Position numbers and translations under genes: made by a program
Origin: Rodentolepis nana
Taxonomy: Eukaryota; Platyhelminthes; Cestoda; Cyclophyllidea; Hymenolepididae
NCBI GenBank assembly: GCA_900617975.1
Contig: UZAE01012029.1
Coordinates: 1-47,655 of the forward strand
Reading direction: 5' to 3'
Length of the DNA: 47,655 bases
Part shown: piece by piece, positions 25,901-40,900 of the stretch
How positions within the stretch are numbered: the stretch's first letter is position 1
Layout of the letters: the number at the start of each line of letters is the position of its first letter
The notes under the pieces: model-generated
Seen by the model: the letters and a program-made list of their open reading frames with translations, nothing else
Database searches by the model: none
What the model was told of the DNA's origin: nothing

Positions 25901-28900
25901 TGACTGCTTAGTATCTAAAATAAGAGGAAGGAGCATAATTATAGAGCACAGTGGCACGGGATCAACCGTATATTTCAGCTCGAAGTTAAGAGTTCCAATT
26001 AGACAAAAATAGTGAGAAAGAAGGTTTTCAGTTATTTTTTCCCATTTTGGGGTAATAAAGACACTCAATTCCTGAATAGCTATATCTAAGCGTCTTGTCT
26101 TGTATAACTTACCAAATAAGGCTCGTTTAATGCCGTTTACGATTCTCGATTACTTATTGATTTTAATGCCTTAGCGGCAGACCACACTTCGTAAATATCT
26201 GGCATTCTATTCCACTACTGGCACATGACTTCCGTGTCACATTTTGTTTTAGCCTCTTTGTTCACAAATTTTCTTTCAATCTGACAAAGCACTATCCTGG
26301 ATTTTGTTTAATTTATACACCCAGATAGTGAGGTAATTTTAAGCTGAAACGCTCATAAACTCAAGGTCAATTATTAATGTATCCCTACTCCAGATTTCTT
26401 TCATTTACATTGTTCTCTACAGCTAAGCCCAGTAATTACTTTATTCTTATATTTTTTACAAGCGAATGGTGCAGTAAATTAAAACAAGAAAATCTCCGCG
26501 TATTCAAATGAGAATAGTCTTTGAGAAGATGTTTCCTCCAGTGTTTGTTAATTTCTTCTAACTTCAAATACTGAAGTGAATAAGCGATGAAGAGAGAAAG
26601 ACAGTATTTGGTGGTAAGCTCGCACAAGTCTGCTGATAGCTCTGCTTTAAGAACACAAAGTGAGCAATCGGAAATCGTACATCCCTAACTCCAAAAACAA
26701 ATTTTCAACCAAAATTAGTTGTGATTGTAAGTATTCTTTCCATAACGGGAAAATGTGCACCTGTTTAGCACAAACAGATTTAAGTTAATAAAGACACCAG
26801 CCGAATTTCATACCGAAATTTAAACCAACGAAGTCATTTCAAATGCTCAAGCAATGTGGGTCTCAAGGACAAAGAAGGGTCAACCACATCTTAATTTAGG
26901 CAGAAATTGTTCGGTTCAGTGCTTTTTACAAATCTCTGAGTCGCCATTCAAACCATAACACTAAAAGAGAATTTCGCTTTAATGAAATCGATAATACTCA
27001 AAAAGGGTACTGAAAGAAGATGCCACCTGAGTAAGTCCTAATTACTCAAGGTTGTATGCGTTTTGAAAGTGTCTAGATAATGAATGGCTAATACCCTGTA
27101 ATTAAGCACGAACTAGCGCAGTGAAATTACATCAGAAGTGCTCGTATTTATGAGACATCAGTTGACGGCAGCTAGCCACTGATAATTACTTCAACTGAAC
27201 TTGCTCCGACCCAGCAGGAAGAAGACAGAGAGCTGGCAAATCAACTTCGATTCAATTTTCATGAAATATTCAGCTAATATTCATGGGTTCAACTGATTAA
27301 CCATTTCATTCCTAGCCTAGAGCATAGAAGAACGACTGCGAGAAACTATACACCTGCATAAGATCAACTGTAGAACATGTTCGGCTTTATTGCCACTTAC
27401 TTGTAGAAGGTAAAGTAGCCTAAATTGTGGAGCTTTCACCAAGATCTGGGGAGTACAAATCATCGAGGAAGCAAAGGCACCTGAAGCTGATTTCATACTC
27501 CCTTTTCCCGATTTCTCTGAACCATGAATTCCATCCTGTTGGTGGTAAGTGGGAAGGCAGTACAATAGCAGTCGTGTCATGTGCAATAAATTTGGTCCAT
27601 TTTGTGCCGATCCAGTCTCGGCTAGATTATTCTCCGCAATGCCGAACAAGGACTCATACACTGATCCATTTGCTGAAAGCATTAAACTAGGAAGATTAAA
27701 TGGAGCTAGTACGGCATTCAGATCTCCTGAATTTCCAGATCCTGTTGAATTCGGCGTGTTCTGTCTATCAATATGCATGAAGGATGACTTTTTCGATAGA
27801 GATGAGCCTGATGGAGCTGGATTTAATACACCTGAAACGTGAAGCCTTCCACTAGCACTTGACTTCATTGATGATCCAGAAGATCGACGCAGGAGGCCGT
27901 CAGAAATATTTGAAGTACTCCCATTGGTGGTACCATGTGAATCAGAATGTGGATGAAGTCTGATCAAAAGGGTTCTTCCAGTTTGAAATCCCAATTCTCC
28001 AATCGCCTCTCGATCAAGTTTATGTCCAAGAGGCGTCTCACTTTTAGGGTCAGATAGAGGGGCCTGACGATTCCGCTTTGTTAATTCGTGTAGACCACTG
28101 ACACCAGGAGGTTTAATCGAATCAAGAGAAAGGACTTCTGAACCGATTGCAAACTGGGTTGTCGTATTTGAAATAGCGTAAAGACACACGGGGATGATTA
28201 GAGCGACAAGTTTTCTAACAGACGCTAGAGTAGCATTTGAATGAACGATAAGAACTGGATTCTTGAGGTAATTTGCTGTCACATCGCTGAGGCAGAGATT
28301 GAAAGAGGTCATGTGACAACGGGCGGTTAGAGGCAAAGTCGAGGAGATCAGTAGCTGACCGGATGGACTGAAAACTCGTAGTGGAATTCTCATCTCCCAG
28401 CCTCGAAACGACATGTAATGCGGCTTCCAACAGCTTGGTGGTTCATGTGCTCCTATTAGCTCATCCTGAAAATCCCAGATAAATAAGAAATTTTATTTAC
28501 AAAATACTACATCAGCAAAAGTCACCATCAATCTGTGAAACAGATTGCAAGTTCTCTCTTTACGAATTTTAGCTGTCAGTATTTTAGAATAGTTTAGTGG
28601 GAATTTTTAACATTTCCAGAGGCCTGTCAGGGAATCAACTCCCCTAATTCGTTAATTAGCACTTGAAATTTCTGGGAACCACTCTATTGGTACCCTGCTA
28701 TTGTTCGGGTGGACCTAAATCGTGGTGTTGTAAGAAAGCACAAGTAGATTCAATAGGGCTGCCAGAAGAATTGAAAGTATCTCTACCCTCCCAATTTACA
28801 AACTTGCACATTTCAACAAGTACGTCTTCTTCAAGTAAGAACTGAAATAGAAATGCATGTAAGCTGGTAACCTATATTAGGTGATCATCAAAGGTGAACT

Positions 28901-31900
28901 CCAATCGAAAGCATATGAACTCGTACTAATAATATTGATTAAATAGAAGTGGACATTGCCCCTAACAGGAACGGTCCTGCTACTAACTAAGCCTTAAGCT
29001 TTTAATATTCTTTAAATTTTAAGTCATGGAATAAATCTCCATCCATTAAAGTAAATATTCAGATCGTATAAAAGGCTGCTAAATTAGCTCGCCTTTTTTC
29101 GCACTTATTTCAAATCGAGTCTACTTTCTATCTATTGACCACTACCAGTTCCACAAAAAACTAATCAATAAAAATAATTGTTTGTCATAAAATGGTCACT
29201 CCTCCAAGATTGGCTTTTACTTTACATGAGAATAGCTTTTTCTTGCAAAGTAAATTAATTTAATCAATTTTTACTGTTTCCTACCTCGGCGTTTTCAATG
29301 TAGGAGAAAACGATGTAGAGTAGGCGATAGAGAGCCAATCTCGAAGTCTTACTGAGTCGACATCGCGCAGAGGCGGCAGCTTTAGGACCAACCAGGAGAG
29401 AAGCCAGAAATTGACCTGTGTCAGCTAGGAGTGAACGAAGACTGGGGTGAGTTGAACGATTCATTGTGGCCAGTTGTTGACCCTCCAATTGAATTCTTTC
29501 AGAATGATTGGTGTATGATGGTGATGCTGCTAGATTTATCTTACAAGTAGAAAAAAAAACATTTATTTGACCATCCCAATTATCTCAATCCAAACATGCC
29601 GATATGATAGGGAAAATCTGTTCTTGACATTCCACTTTGCCCCAATTCTGAAGTTAAAACCAAACGAAGACCCAAATGTGATTGAAGTTGAGTAAAATTA
29701 GATACATATGTAATTTTTTCATAACAATTAACAAAGTTGAATATTGAACTAGTGAACTTCGGGGGGGGGGGGGTTCAGGCAAATTAATTATAAATAGACA
29801 GTCTATGGCAACTTCCAATCAAAAGATAGGCATATTGCGAACTACCGCATGCAATTCAATTAGCCATAATTGCCAACGGATCATTGGCTACGATCGCTGT
29901 TGACTCAGACAAAAGTGGAGTTGGTGTACTTCTGCGAACATTTATTGACCTTAAATTGAACAACTCCTCGGGTAAGAATCCTTTCAAAGAAATTGGCTAT
30001 TGAAGATCAAACTAAGGCTGGTCAGTGGTAGTGCTATTTGTCTGTCTTAGCTGGACAAAATGCCCATTAAAGCGCCGCTTCCCACGAAGAAGAGACGGAG
30101 AGAAAAAAATTCTAAAAACAAGAGTGATGGAAGCCATTCCTTTCTCCTAAGTATTCTTTACGCCAACCCACTGGAATTTAATAAGGAGAATGCCCAAATA
30201 GACTTTGAAAAAAGTCATTGGCTCATTGTCAATTACGCAAACTCAGTTCATAAAGAATTTTGAACAATTTTGAGAATAGCATCTCGTAATTAGTTATAGT
30301 TATTAGATATCCACTTAACGGCATTGGCCTCTAAATATCATTTTTCCAAAATAACCTAAAATATAAAAGCAGTTAGACAACGCCTTTTTTTAAGTGGGAG
30401 AAAAGGTAAAAGGTTGACTTAACGGTTTTGCGTCGAAATATCAAACCCTTGAAGTTGAAAAACAATGTGAAACAAGGTTAGATTAACCAAATTGATAATT
30501 TCGTTTGTTTTTTCCTTAAAATTACTAGCACAAGACACTTTTCCATTAATTTATAGCCATAACACTGGATTAAAATTAAAAGTTCAATTTTATTGGACAA
30601 CACAAAGACTTACGAACACTAGTGTGCACTAGATTAATAAATTTTACAATTATTATAATTACCAAACAAGGTGAACTAGGTTGAATAATTTTAGTAACTT
30701 GACCATGTGAGGGAATTCGTTTTCATTTGACAATATCACCAGGAAAAGATGACGAATTATATCGTTGACATATTATATAACGGAGTTAACACACCGTCCA
30801 CTGAATGTACATCAATAAGTGTGCCACTCGTGAACACAGGCCAATGAGATGATTGTGGGAAAACGCTTCATGGTTTCGTTTTCTACCTGCCTGCATAATT
30901 AATCATTTGTTAGGGAATTAAATAGACCAACGGTTTAATTCCTTATATATTAGAAAATAAAGATAACAGTAAATCCGTAAACTCAAATTCAAAAATTTTG
31001 CCCCATCTAAAGAAAATTGGATAATCAATTCATTGAAATTGCCAGAAAAGTTCCCTGTCCTTGACAAATTTGACAAGGCTTGTCTTCTTTAGGCTGAGGG
31101 TTTTCTGTCTTAAATTTTGGCTTAAAATCTGCTGCGAATACTCAAGCAGTAATTTTGGACATCCCAAAACTCTGGTAAACGGAAACAAAAAGTCAATTCT
31201 CACATTAATCAAAATAAACCTTTAAGACAGTCATTCGATTTCTAACTTTTAATATTTAATACGCGGGGTGTGTGATACACTTACCTCCACGTGGTGCACC
31301 CTGAGCAACGTATACTCATACGGCAAAAAATTCTATTAACCGGCAGTTGACTTCTCACTTCAAACTACCATCACCTCACTGTATGTCATATTCGACTACT
31401 TTCACAGTGCTCACCTCACCTTTTTCACTCTACCTTTGTGTCTGTCTCTTTTACATCTTTGAAATACTCTTCTATTCCCCCCCCCTCCCCCTGTCAAATT
31501 TTTTTCACTTTGATGTTCCTTCTTCTCTGTGAAGCCTGAAGTCAACTAAAGGGCTTATGATAACTATCAAAATGCCTGCCATTTGATATAAATTAATACT
31601 CTTAGAAATCAAAATGCCTGCCATTTGATATAAATTAATATTTAATACGGGCTCAGAAGGAATCATATCCACCATACGACTTTCCCTCTTTCAAAATTGA
31701 GTCAAAATGTTGAGCGCGTCTGATAGCCCAAAAGGCGCAAAATCTGATGGTGCTGTAAATTGGCAGGAAAAAACAAAAGCAAAACGAGACAGTTAAAATC
31801 TTGATTATTTTACATCTAACTTATCAATTCTAAAAAAACAAAATTTGGAGTGCCTAGAAAGTCGTTGAAAATTGCACATTTTTTATTAATTTTAAACAGC

Positions 31901-34900
31901 GAAAGCAGAGATACGTGCATTATTGAGCAAATTAAACATAAGTGGCTTAACTTACCTCGATTCGCTTTCGACAGTAGTCGAAGAAACGTTTGTGGCAGCT
32001 CTCCGGGTCTCGCTTCAGTTTAGCTGAAAGTTGAGACCAAGAGATGAGTAGCAGGAGTTTTCTGGCTTTATGAATGGCCTGACGACGATTGACAACTTGA
32101 GCCTCTGGGAGTATTTCTGTCAAAGCTTCAGCGTTGATCTTTACGTCAATATGAGAGCTCACTTTACTAATAGACGGTGTTGTAGAAGCGGCAACTTCAT
32201 GATTGTCAAGTGATTTGATTGGTGGTGGCAAAGATACGTAAAGATCCCACAGAAAATCAACACCAATTAGGTCCATCCTCTCGACAGTCTTTTACGAGAG
32301 AAATACATATTTAGTTTAGTACAAATTCCATTCTAGAAATAACATGAATCAGCATTCGATGATAGATCACAGTCATTCACATCAATCGCTTGAGTTAAAG
32401 GAAGAATTCAAATGTAGTTCGGGAAAAAGGCAAAAGAATAACTCCCAATGCCTTTTAAGAATTTAATTTCGGTAAACATCTTGGGGCCATCTTGATGAGG
32501 AATTGGCATTCAGCAACTTGCATTTCATACATGACAAACCACTAACTGGTTGAGCAACGATAAACACTGAACTCGTAACGTCTCGCCTTACATACGAGTA
32601 CTTTTTTACCTGTTTCAGGAATGGAATTACGACATACCTAATTGCCAAATTCAACAGAATATTTTTAGAATTTTTACAAGTATAGCTACTGAGAAATGAG
32701 ACAATTATTCTTACTTTTCCGCTTACAGTGAAAACTCAGTAATTCCCATCCCATTAAAATAAAAGCTCATAAAGCGCTCGTCTTAGGTGGAAAGTGGCAT
32801 CATAGAACTCCCATAATAAGATAATCGATTTCTGTCAGAGACGGTGAGTGTGGTTGTCAACGCTAATCGAACCATTGTCCCCTAACATGACAAATGAGTA
32901 TAGTGACTAATGCGTCACCGATGAAATTTGAAGGTCACACCAATGTTCCAATAGTGCATTATTTATTCGCCTATGAGATTGAGATAGGTATCACATTTGT
33001 TTATTTTATAGCAAAAAATTGTATGAGAGAGTCAGCTTTAGCTCTTTTTGATATTGGGTTGTACCTTCTCAATGGTACCCTGTACTATGGTTAACCGTCA
33101 TCACATTCATAATGCATTCAGTCAAACAATCATTAAGTTAAGAGATTGAGAGTGCTACCTCAGTGTGGATCTCACTTAATAATTTGATCGAGACGTAGCT
33201 GGTGTCTCATGAATCATCATGGCTTTATTTATTTATTTATTTAGGGTTTCATTCATGCAATAATTTGAACATCATTAATTCCATTTATTGGTCCTTCTCT
33301 CGAACCCATTTCGATGCCAGTTGACACTATTAAACTTTGTGGCTGCCTCAATTTTCCACAGAATCAAAATTTATGGATTAGTAAAGAAAAGAACAACCAA
33401 ATAACTCGCGTCAATATACAATTTTTAATCTAATGAAGTTAGGGCAATACGAAACATCAAACTGTCCCAAATTAGAAAATCAGGATTTGTTTTGAGCGAT
33501 CACGTGGAAAAGAGTGAAGAAAGAATAGCGTAGAAAGAGAACGGTTTGCAACGTTAATAAATTTAAAAGTTGAATAAAATACATTTAGAGAGAATTTTTG
33601 TTTTCAAAGTCTTGGCTTGATGACAATTAAAGATGCGTCAGAGCGGATGCGCGATTTTGAGCGAGATCGAACAGATCTATGAATGGAAGTGAGTAGGGGT
33701 GTTGCAAGCTCTCTCTCTCTCCCCCCTCTCCCAAGACAATTAACACGGAACAAACCGAGAGAATTAATTTTCAGATGACTTTGTGGATTTGTACCCACTT
33801 ACCTTCCCTCCCATGACTCAAAGAGATATTTCCTCCATTTCCTTAGAGACCAATCCTTGCGAATTTTAAACAATGTGATTTTCCTAACAGGGACACACTA
33901 TAGCCAGTCAAATTCGTGTTCTCCCTCGCCCCTTCGACCACTACCGTTAATGCCCTCTAGAACATTCGAAAAGCAGCGTAAGAGAAGGGAATTTTCCTCC
34001 TATGAGTTGTTATATTGTGGTAATCCATCTTGCAATACGATACAAACTTACACTTATCCAAAAATTCAATAGAACTTACCCAGCCATCTTGGCTCGTCTT
34101 AAGTCGGCCCTCATTGAGATTCACTTTGACAAAGAAGGATTCAAAACATTGAAACCCTACAAGATAAGAGAAAACATCGATAACATATTTCCCCAGGATG
34201 TAATTCAAAATATGAAATTGAATTAACCTTTAAAGGTTTGGATGCTAGTTGGTGGAAGTTTTATAATATTCTTGGTAAATAGGCTGTTTTGAGCATCACT
34301 TTCAAGAAGATCAATTGCTGAGGAGAACCAGAGAAGAGTTTTCTGCAATAATAGAAGTGTCAAATTGTGTTTAGTGAAGTTGAAAAAAAACATCTATTTT
34401 CTAAAATATGTCCAGTAGTTGCGACAGCTTACTTCTACATCAAAATGCGCGCCACCAAAGTCATTCACAAGAGTATCCCAAATTCCTTGAGTCCTATCAG
34501 TGGATAGGTGAATATCCGCCGTGCTTAGTATATAATGTAGAACAGTCAAATGTCGATTGACCACCTTGAGCAAAATAATAAAGAGAAGGTAACAAAACCA
34601 TCAAATAGACAAATCTACGCAAAACTCATCATTTACAAGTAATTTCGCTTCCCCAGCTAATGGAGGAAAAGGATGAAGCTGATCGACTTTTATTACATAG
34701 TAATAATAATAATGAATAATGAAATTCTTATTCTGGAACGCGAACTGCTCATCCAGCAAATATGAGAGACTCATCGGCACCCTGACACTGCTCTCTGTGT
34801 CTTTTTTACCCCCCCCCCCTCCCTCCTCACACCTCATCATTTATTGAACTTTCTACTAACAAGTTTCATTTGTTTGCTGCAATTATTTGGAGTTAAAAGT

Positions 34901-37900
34901 CAAAATGCAGTCTTACAGCTTTCCTCTATTGGTGACTGTGGGCGATTATTCGAGTGGTAGGTTATTTGGTTTCATAAAATTGGATTTTTCGTTTAACCCG
35001 CCTGGGAGGATTTTTGGAAAACCACGGTAAAATTGTAACCTTTTTGCACTAAAGTGGCTAAATTGATTATACCCGAGGATTTAAGGTATCATGTTGCCGG
35101 TGTGATTGTCACCACCTCGCTACTAAACATAAAAATGTATTTTCAATGGGAATTTAGTAAAGCGAAAACATATCAATAATCAATAACAGCAGTCAATGTG
35201 AGTAAGGAATACAGTCACTACACACAATCAAGCCATTGCCTTGTTTATGTATTGTTGCAATATTGATTGAACCTATAATTGATCACCGGACTCACATCAC
35301 AATTTTGGGCGCTGATTCCATGTTCATAGCTTGACGATTTTGAAATAGAAGGAGCGGTCCCGTGCTTGGCAGTGGTTGCGTGTTTTTGAACCCGATGGAG
35401 GGAGTTGCAAACTGTGTCGATGAGGGAGTGAGTCTTGTTCAATTCACGAAGGGCATCCTGTAAAACAAGAGTCTAGTCATTACCCAATAAATACTGCTGG
35501 AATGTTTCCTGAGTAGTTGAAAAGTAGCTTTAGGTTGAAATAGAACGACTATTAGAATAAAAGAATAAAATTTTTCACTAATAATGCTATCATTAAGCTC
35601 AATAAGCCAAAAGAGCACAACTGTAAGTTAAGAAGTGATGAAGTGGAGGGGAACATGAAGACACTGAAAGTGAGGGCGACGGAATTCAATCATCACGATT
35701 CGCTCAGTGGATTGTAGAGAATGCTTGCCAATCATGTTCAATACCTATTGACCAGGTTTCCTGATCAAGATGGATCAGAGTAACCACTTCAATTCCTGTT
35801 TTCACACCCAATGGTGGGAACTCAACAGTTTACATTTTAGTAATAGAAAGGTAAAATTAAACCATTTTTATTTTTATATTAATATTATTGTTACTTACTC
35901 GAAAGGATTTAAAATTTTGATTACAATTTGACAGGTTTAGTCAGCGCAGCTGGATAGAAGAAAGACTTAATTTCTGATTAAAGTTTTAACCAAAGTACTA
36001 ACACTGCTTAAAATCCGTCTCTAGCAAAACCAACTTATATTTCATTTTTAATTTGTTAAAGGTAATGAAAAGTGGATTTAAAGAGAAAAATAAAGGAGGG
36101 GAGGGGGGGGGGGGGGGGGGGGGTGCTAGGTGGATAAGCGCCATTTCCGAAAATGCTTCATTGAAATGCAAACGGCAGGATTGGTATCCTAAATAGAGGA
36201 CAGCAACAAATATTGTTGTGCAATGCGAAGCCAGAAAACGGGAGCATTTTGAAAAAAATGTTGCTCGTACGATTAATCCCATACTCCCAAAGGTAAAAGC
36301 AAAATGCAACAAGATGAGTGCTGTGTATATACTTTTACACAAAATGTTGTTCTTATGATTAAATTATTGCCTCTTTTCTAAATGGACCAAGTTACGGGGA
36401 CCTAATCAGAAACATTTGAACACTGTCAAAGGCTAGAGAGAGGTGTAAAAGATGTAGAGAATCAAGACCAGCACAATATAGCGACCAAATACTTTGGCCA
36501 CCCTACTTGACACATCGGATCACTTCATCATTAGGTCAAGCAAATTCTGAAGGAACTCCGTATTAGGCCAAGCAGAAGTTTGTGCTGGTCAGCAGACTTT
36601 CATGAAAATATTCTGTTCACCTTTTATAAGAACTTCTGTCTTAGTACGCCCATGGTGAGGCACGAAATGAGTTCATAAGTTATACTCTAATTAAATCAAG
36701 TTAATTGAATCAATGTACAATTGAAATTAAGTAAGAAAAGAAGAAAGTAAGTAATTTCGAAGATACTGAGACTTCCGTATTCTTAAGCATAGGACTAATG
36801 CTGCTTTAGACCCTGGTGTTCAAATAGTTTTTCTTGACTCTCAGGATGTTCCAAACTTCCCCATATCAAATGTTAAAGCTAGCACCCATAGTTTCAGTGG
36901 AATTGCAATAACAATGACAAATTAGAGGGAATTGCTTAAATGGGAATGGTCAACTTCTCAGATCAGTTCCACTTGTGTGTCAACCTCAAAATCTTTCAGT
37001 TCCTCCATTCAGTTGTCCGTTATGCGTAGAAAGCAAAAAAATAAATCACTTCACGCCCCAGGAATGAGCCACTGTTATTTCCGGGTGCATTAACACCATC
37101 CGATGCTATCGAGTCTCTAGCGCACAACTTCACCCACCTTTCTTTTTACTGACAAAAAAATGATTTTTTTCAGTAAATATTTTAAAGCATTTATTTTTGC
37201 GCTTTCATTAGCTGTTATCTTCAAACCCTCGGGCAAAATGAAACTTTCCTTTGCGCCTTAATTGACTTAAACTAGATGGTATGGACTAAAAGTGGGCTAT
37301 TCAAACAACTTTTTTTCTTAGTGTTTAAAAATACTTAATTTTAAAAGAATTTCATTTACTCCAACTTATCAGCTTTTTAAAAATAATCGAATCTTATTAA
37401 CCCTGGGAGAAAGCATGACATTTATTTCTGATTTTCTATTCCATTAAAACTTGAAATTTTTCAAGCTATTATACCTGTTCCTTCGGGATGTCAGAAAGAT
37501 GAAATACTGAAGTGTGTGTATAAATGACTATGACAAGGAATTTCGGTTGTGCACGTGCTTAATTATTAATTTCCTACCCTCGAAAAAAAATTGGAATTCG
37601 AACATTCGTTGTGAAATATCGCGTCTGTTTCTATCCACTGCCAGTGGAATGATTGCTGTGAGTTTCGATACATATTTGTAGTATGACATCAACCCCCCCC
37701 CCTCTCTCTCTCACTCTCTGGCCATAAATTTTACTATCGCTTGACTGGATCAAATAACTGGATATTTAAAAAGGCTCCATGATTTAGAAGTACTTTAAGA
37801 AGGATGTGGAAAGTGTGCTCGCTAATGCAAGAAATGATAGATAGGACTAGAGGTCGAATTTTTCAACTATATAAATCGAAGCACTTTCTGACAGAGATTA

Positions 37901-40900
37901 CAAGCGAAACAAGCCATATTTTTTCTTCAAAATAGTAAATTAAATCAAATCAATGATTTACCTATCGATTAAGACTCTGGTTCCCTCAGTACGTTTTAAG
38001 CAATCAGTTAGCGATTCGTTTTCAGCATTAGAAGCAAAGGCAAAACATGGCTTTAATTTGGTTACTTCGTGTTATAAATACTTCCTTCAATTTTAGCCAA
38101 AAATATCAGTTATGACAGCTAAGCACTCCATAACTACGTTTGTTTCCATGTTAGAAGGAAAAGAATTTGATTGGGAAATGTGCGACTATAAAAATATGAC
38201 ATTTTTTCTTGAAGAGATTGCACCCATCTTTAGAGCTGAGTTCCACCAACTTCAAACAACCAAGAACGTCCAAAGGACAAAATCACAGATCACTACATGA
38301 GCTCAAGGGGGGGGGGTGTTTCTCTCATTTTTGTGATAAAAATACTTTTGTTTTAGTCTCAACTCACCAATCGTACCTCACTCCATTAGACTAATATGCT
38401 TAAAGCAAGCTTTAGATAAATAGGCTAAATGAAGTTGCGATAAATTAAGGTAAGTTTAGAGACTATTTCAACAATATATTCAACCTATTCACCATACAAA
38501 ATACTTATTTTTCTGTGCTGTTGCGATCTACACAAACTCTCAAGCACTTCCCCAATAGAGAATACTGATCCACTTCCTGCATGTGTCCATTTGGCAGTGG
38601 CATGGAATTTTTATTTATGGCAGAAATTTATTTCAATTGAGCAGTTTATTGAACACGTGTATCCTCAAACGTACTGACCAATCAATGCTGATCTTCACAG
38701 CATTGCAGTCGAAATGAATGAATACATTTTTTTTTCCTGTTAAACACTTACATCCCAAGTTCTTATCAGCCTGCCAAATCTTAGCCATTCGGATGAAAAT
38801 ATGTAGCGAAAGTGACTTACAGGTGGATAAATTGAATACGCTACCAATAGACAAATGATTCCGGAAGCTAAGAACATAAAAGCACTCAAGAGAAGACGGG
38901 AAGCAATTTTGAACAAGAAGCGGAAAGATCACAATTCGATGCACGAATTCTACTTTATCACAACCTCTTACTCTTAACTATTAAAAATAATATTGTGCCA
39001 ATTAAGTTCGTGAATTTACCTTTTTACTTCGTCCAGGGAGGGGTTTGCAGATTAGATCGAGAATGGTTTGCAGAAAATCCAGGACATAGTACGCTGACCT
39101 GCCCTGGAAAGTAGTAAAATAATGCTTTTAATAAGTGATTTCATTATGCTTTTAAATAGGACAAATCGCCTATGCATTTTTGCAAAAAATGAGATTTCCA
39201 TGATTTCAAATAAGCTCGGCTAAATAAAAAATTATGCTCTGCTCTTGGGAAAACTATCATTGAGGTACTCTGACAACTCAATTCATTAGCTGCACATGGA
39301 CGTGCCTCTTTTGGATTCAATTCGGAGGGGTGAGGGGTGGGAGGGGAGGGGGGGGGGTTAAAGGATGAGTTAATTAATCAATTTCGGACCTTTAATACTA
39401 TTAACAAATGAGCATCCTTCAATCAGGGAGTGAATCGAGAGCTCACCTTTTATCAAAGTATCATGAGCAACCAATCAGTTAAGTCAAATAGCAAAAGTGA
39501 ACTCGACTTAACTATCATATCCTTTATGAAAAGTGAGATAGTTCTATGCTTAATATAATCAAATAAATTCCAAATTCGTTATACTCTCTCTGTTTCATGC
39601 CCTAATACATTACTTTACTTCCCCCCAAACGCGTGTTATGTGAAATAGGATAATAACAACTACACCTATCCAATTACTAAGATACCAGTTCCCGGCCAAG
39701 TAAGGAAACAGCAAATCAGGAAAAAATGATGGGAAATGTACCCTCTTTAATTCTTCAGCCGCAACAGATAACCACGAATTGAGTCTCTGCCTTTGCTCAT
39801 TCGCGGGTAGTCGACATTCCCTCAAAACAATCACTAGTTGGTTGATCGCTGCCTCGGTATGCTCCGGATTCAAAGGAGCATGATTCATCGATCCCCCATC
39901 CACCCCAACAGCACTTCCTCCAACACGTCCAACATTGCTAGATCCACTACTTCCACTACTCAGGGCACTAACAAATCTTTCGAATTTTCCAGAACCTCCT
40001 TTTCCCTTCTCCTCGATATCAGTTGAAGCCGATTTTCGCCTTTCTGGAGATTTTGGATGTAGTCCATGAGAGAGCTGCCAAAGCAACCGGAGACATGCCT
40101 CCGAGACCCATGCTTCTCGGGATGCGATAGCTATGGTTGCGACGAAATTGAGTAGACGATGTCTGGCATTTCGAATTTCAGAAGATTCCACGATTGGATG
40201 ACGCGTAGGTAGAGTTGTTGTGGTATTAATAGAAAGCCGATGGCGGTAACGGTGCTTCATGCCGATTTTACCATCTCCACCTGAACGGGTGAACTGGATC
40301 CGGGATTGTATATCCAAGGCACACCAACTCTGTTTAAGTATAAAAGTGGCATTTTAGTTAAATTTATTCCTAAATTTACTTCTTCAGCAAATGACGGTGT
40401 ATATTAAAAGGCTTAACTAACGCATGAGAAGAAAAAGGTGGGTATTCAAGCACTTTCATTAAACGCGAGTTACTGGTTGTCAAATTGCAATGATAACGCC
40501 CAGACTAAACTACTCAAAGCTTCGACACTGGAACAACATCCACTTTCCTATTAGAATACTGCCTTGGCAACCGAAGGTGAGTGTGAGCATTTTAAAGACT
40601 AAGTTATTCAATCATTCAAATTTTATGGTTTTTGGTGACAGTGTAACTTCATAATGACTTTTACTTTTGAAAGCTATCATTTCTTTTCCATTATTCGAAT
40701 TTCAGTTACTGTCTAACAATGGAAATAACCAAAATTCAGTAAGAGGTAAATATTCAGCATAATAGGTAGTGCTGTGAAGCAATAGTCATATAAAATAAAA
40801 TAAAAGTGAACTACAGAGAAATCAGTAAAGAAAAACACCAAAGCTGCAGACTTTCCATTTTTTTCATAAATCGACAGAGTACCTCTTGACAGCTTAACGG

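Larger units (their letters stand above)
29540..31955 (-). other. Intron 9
   Basis: 2.4 kb with a G13 tract and SINE-like copy 5. A 67-codon plus-strand open frame at 30060-30263 with a Lys/Arg-rich start has no recognisable family and is probably chance. Confidence 0.8.
35458..39019 (-). other. Intron 4
   Basis: 3.6 kb with G21 (36103-36123), C10-(CT)n (37693-37718) and G10 (38307-38316). No SINE-like copy or gene was recognised. Confidence 0.8.

Noticed and set aside
35998..36342. 114-codon minus-strand open frame in intron 4
   Set aside because: Its proline run is only the translation of the G21 tract; no acceptor/donor pair or USP9X similarity.
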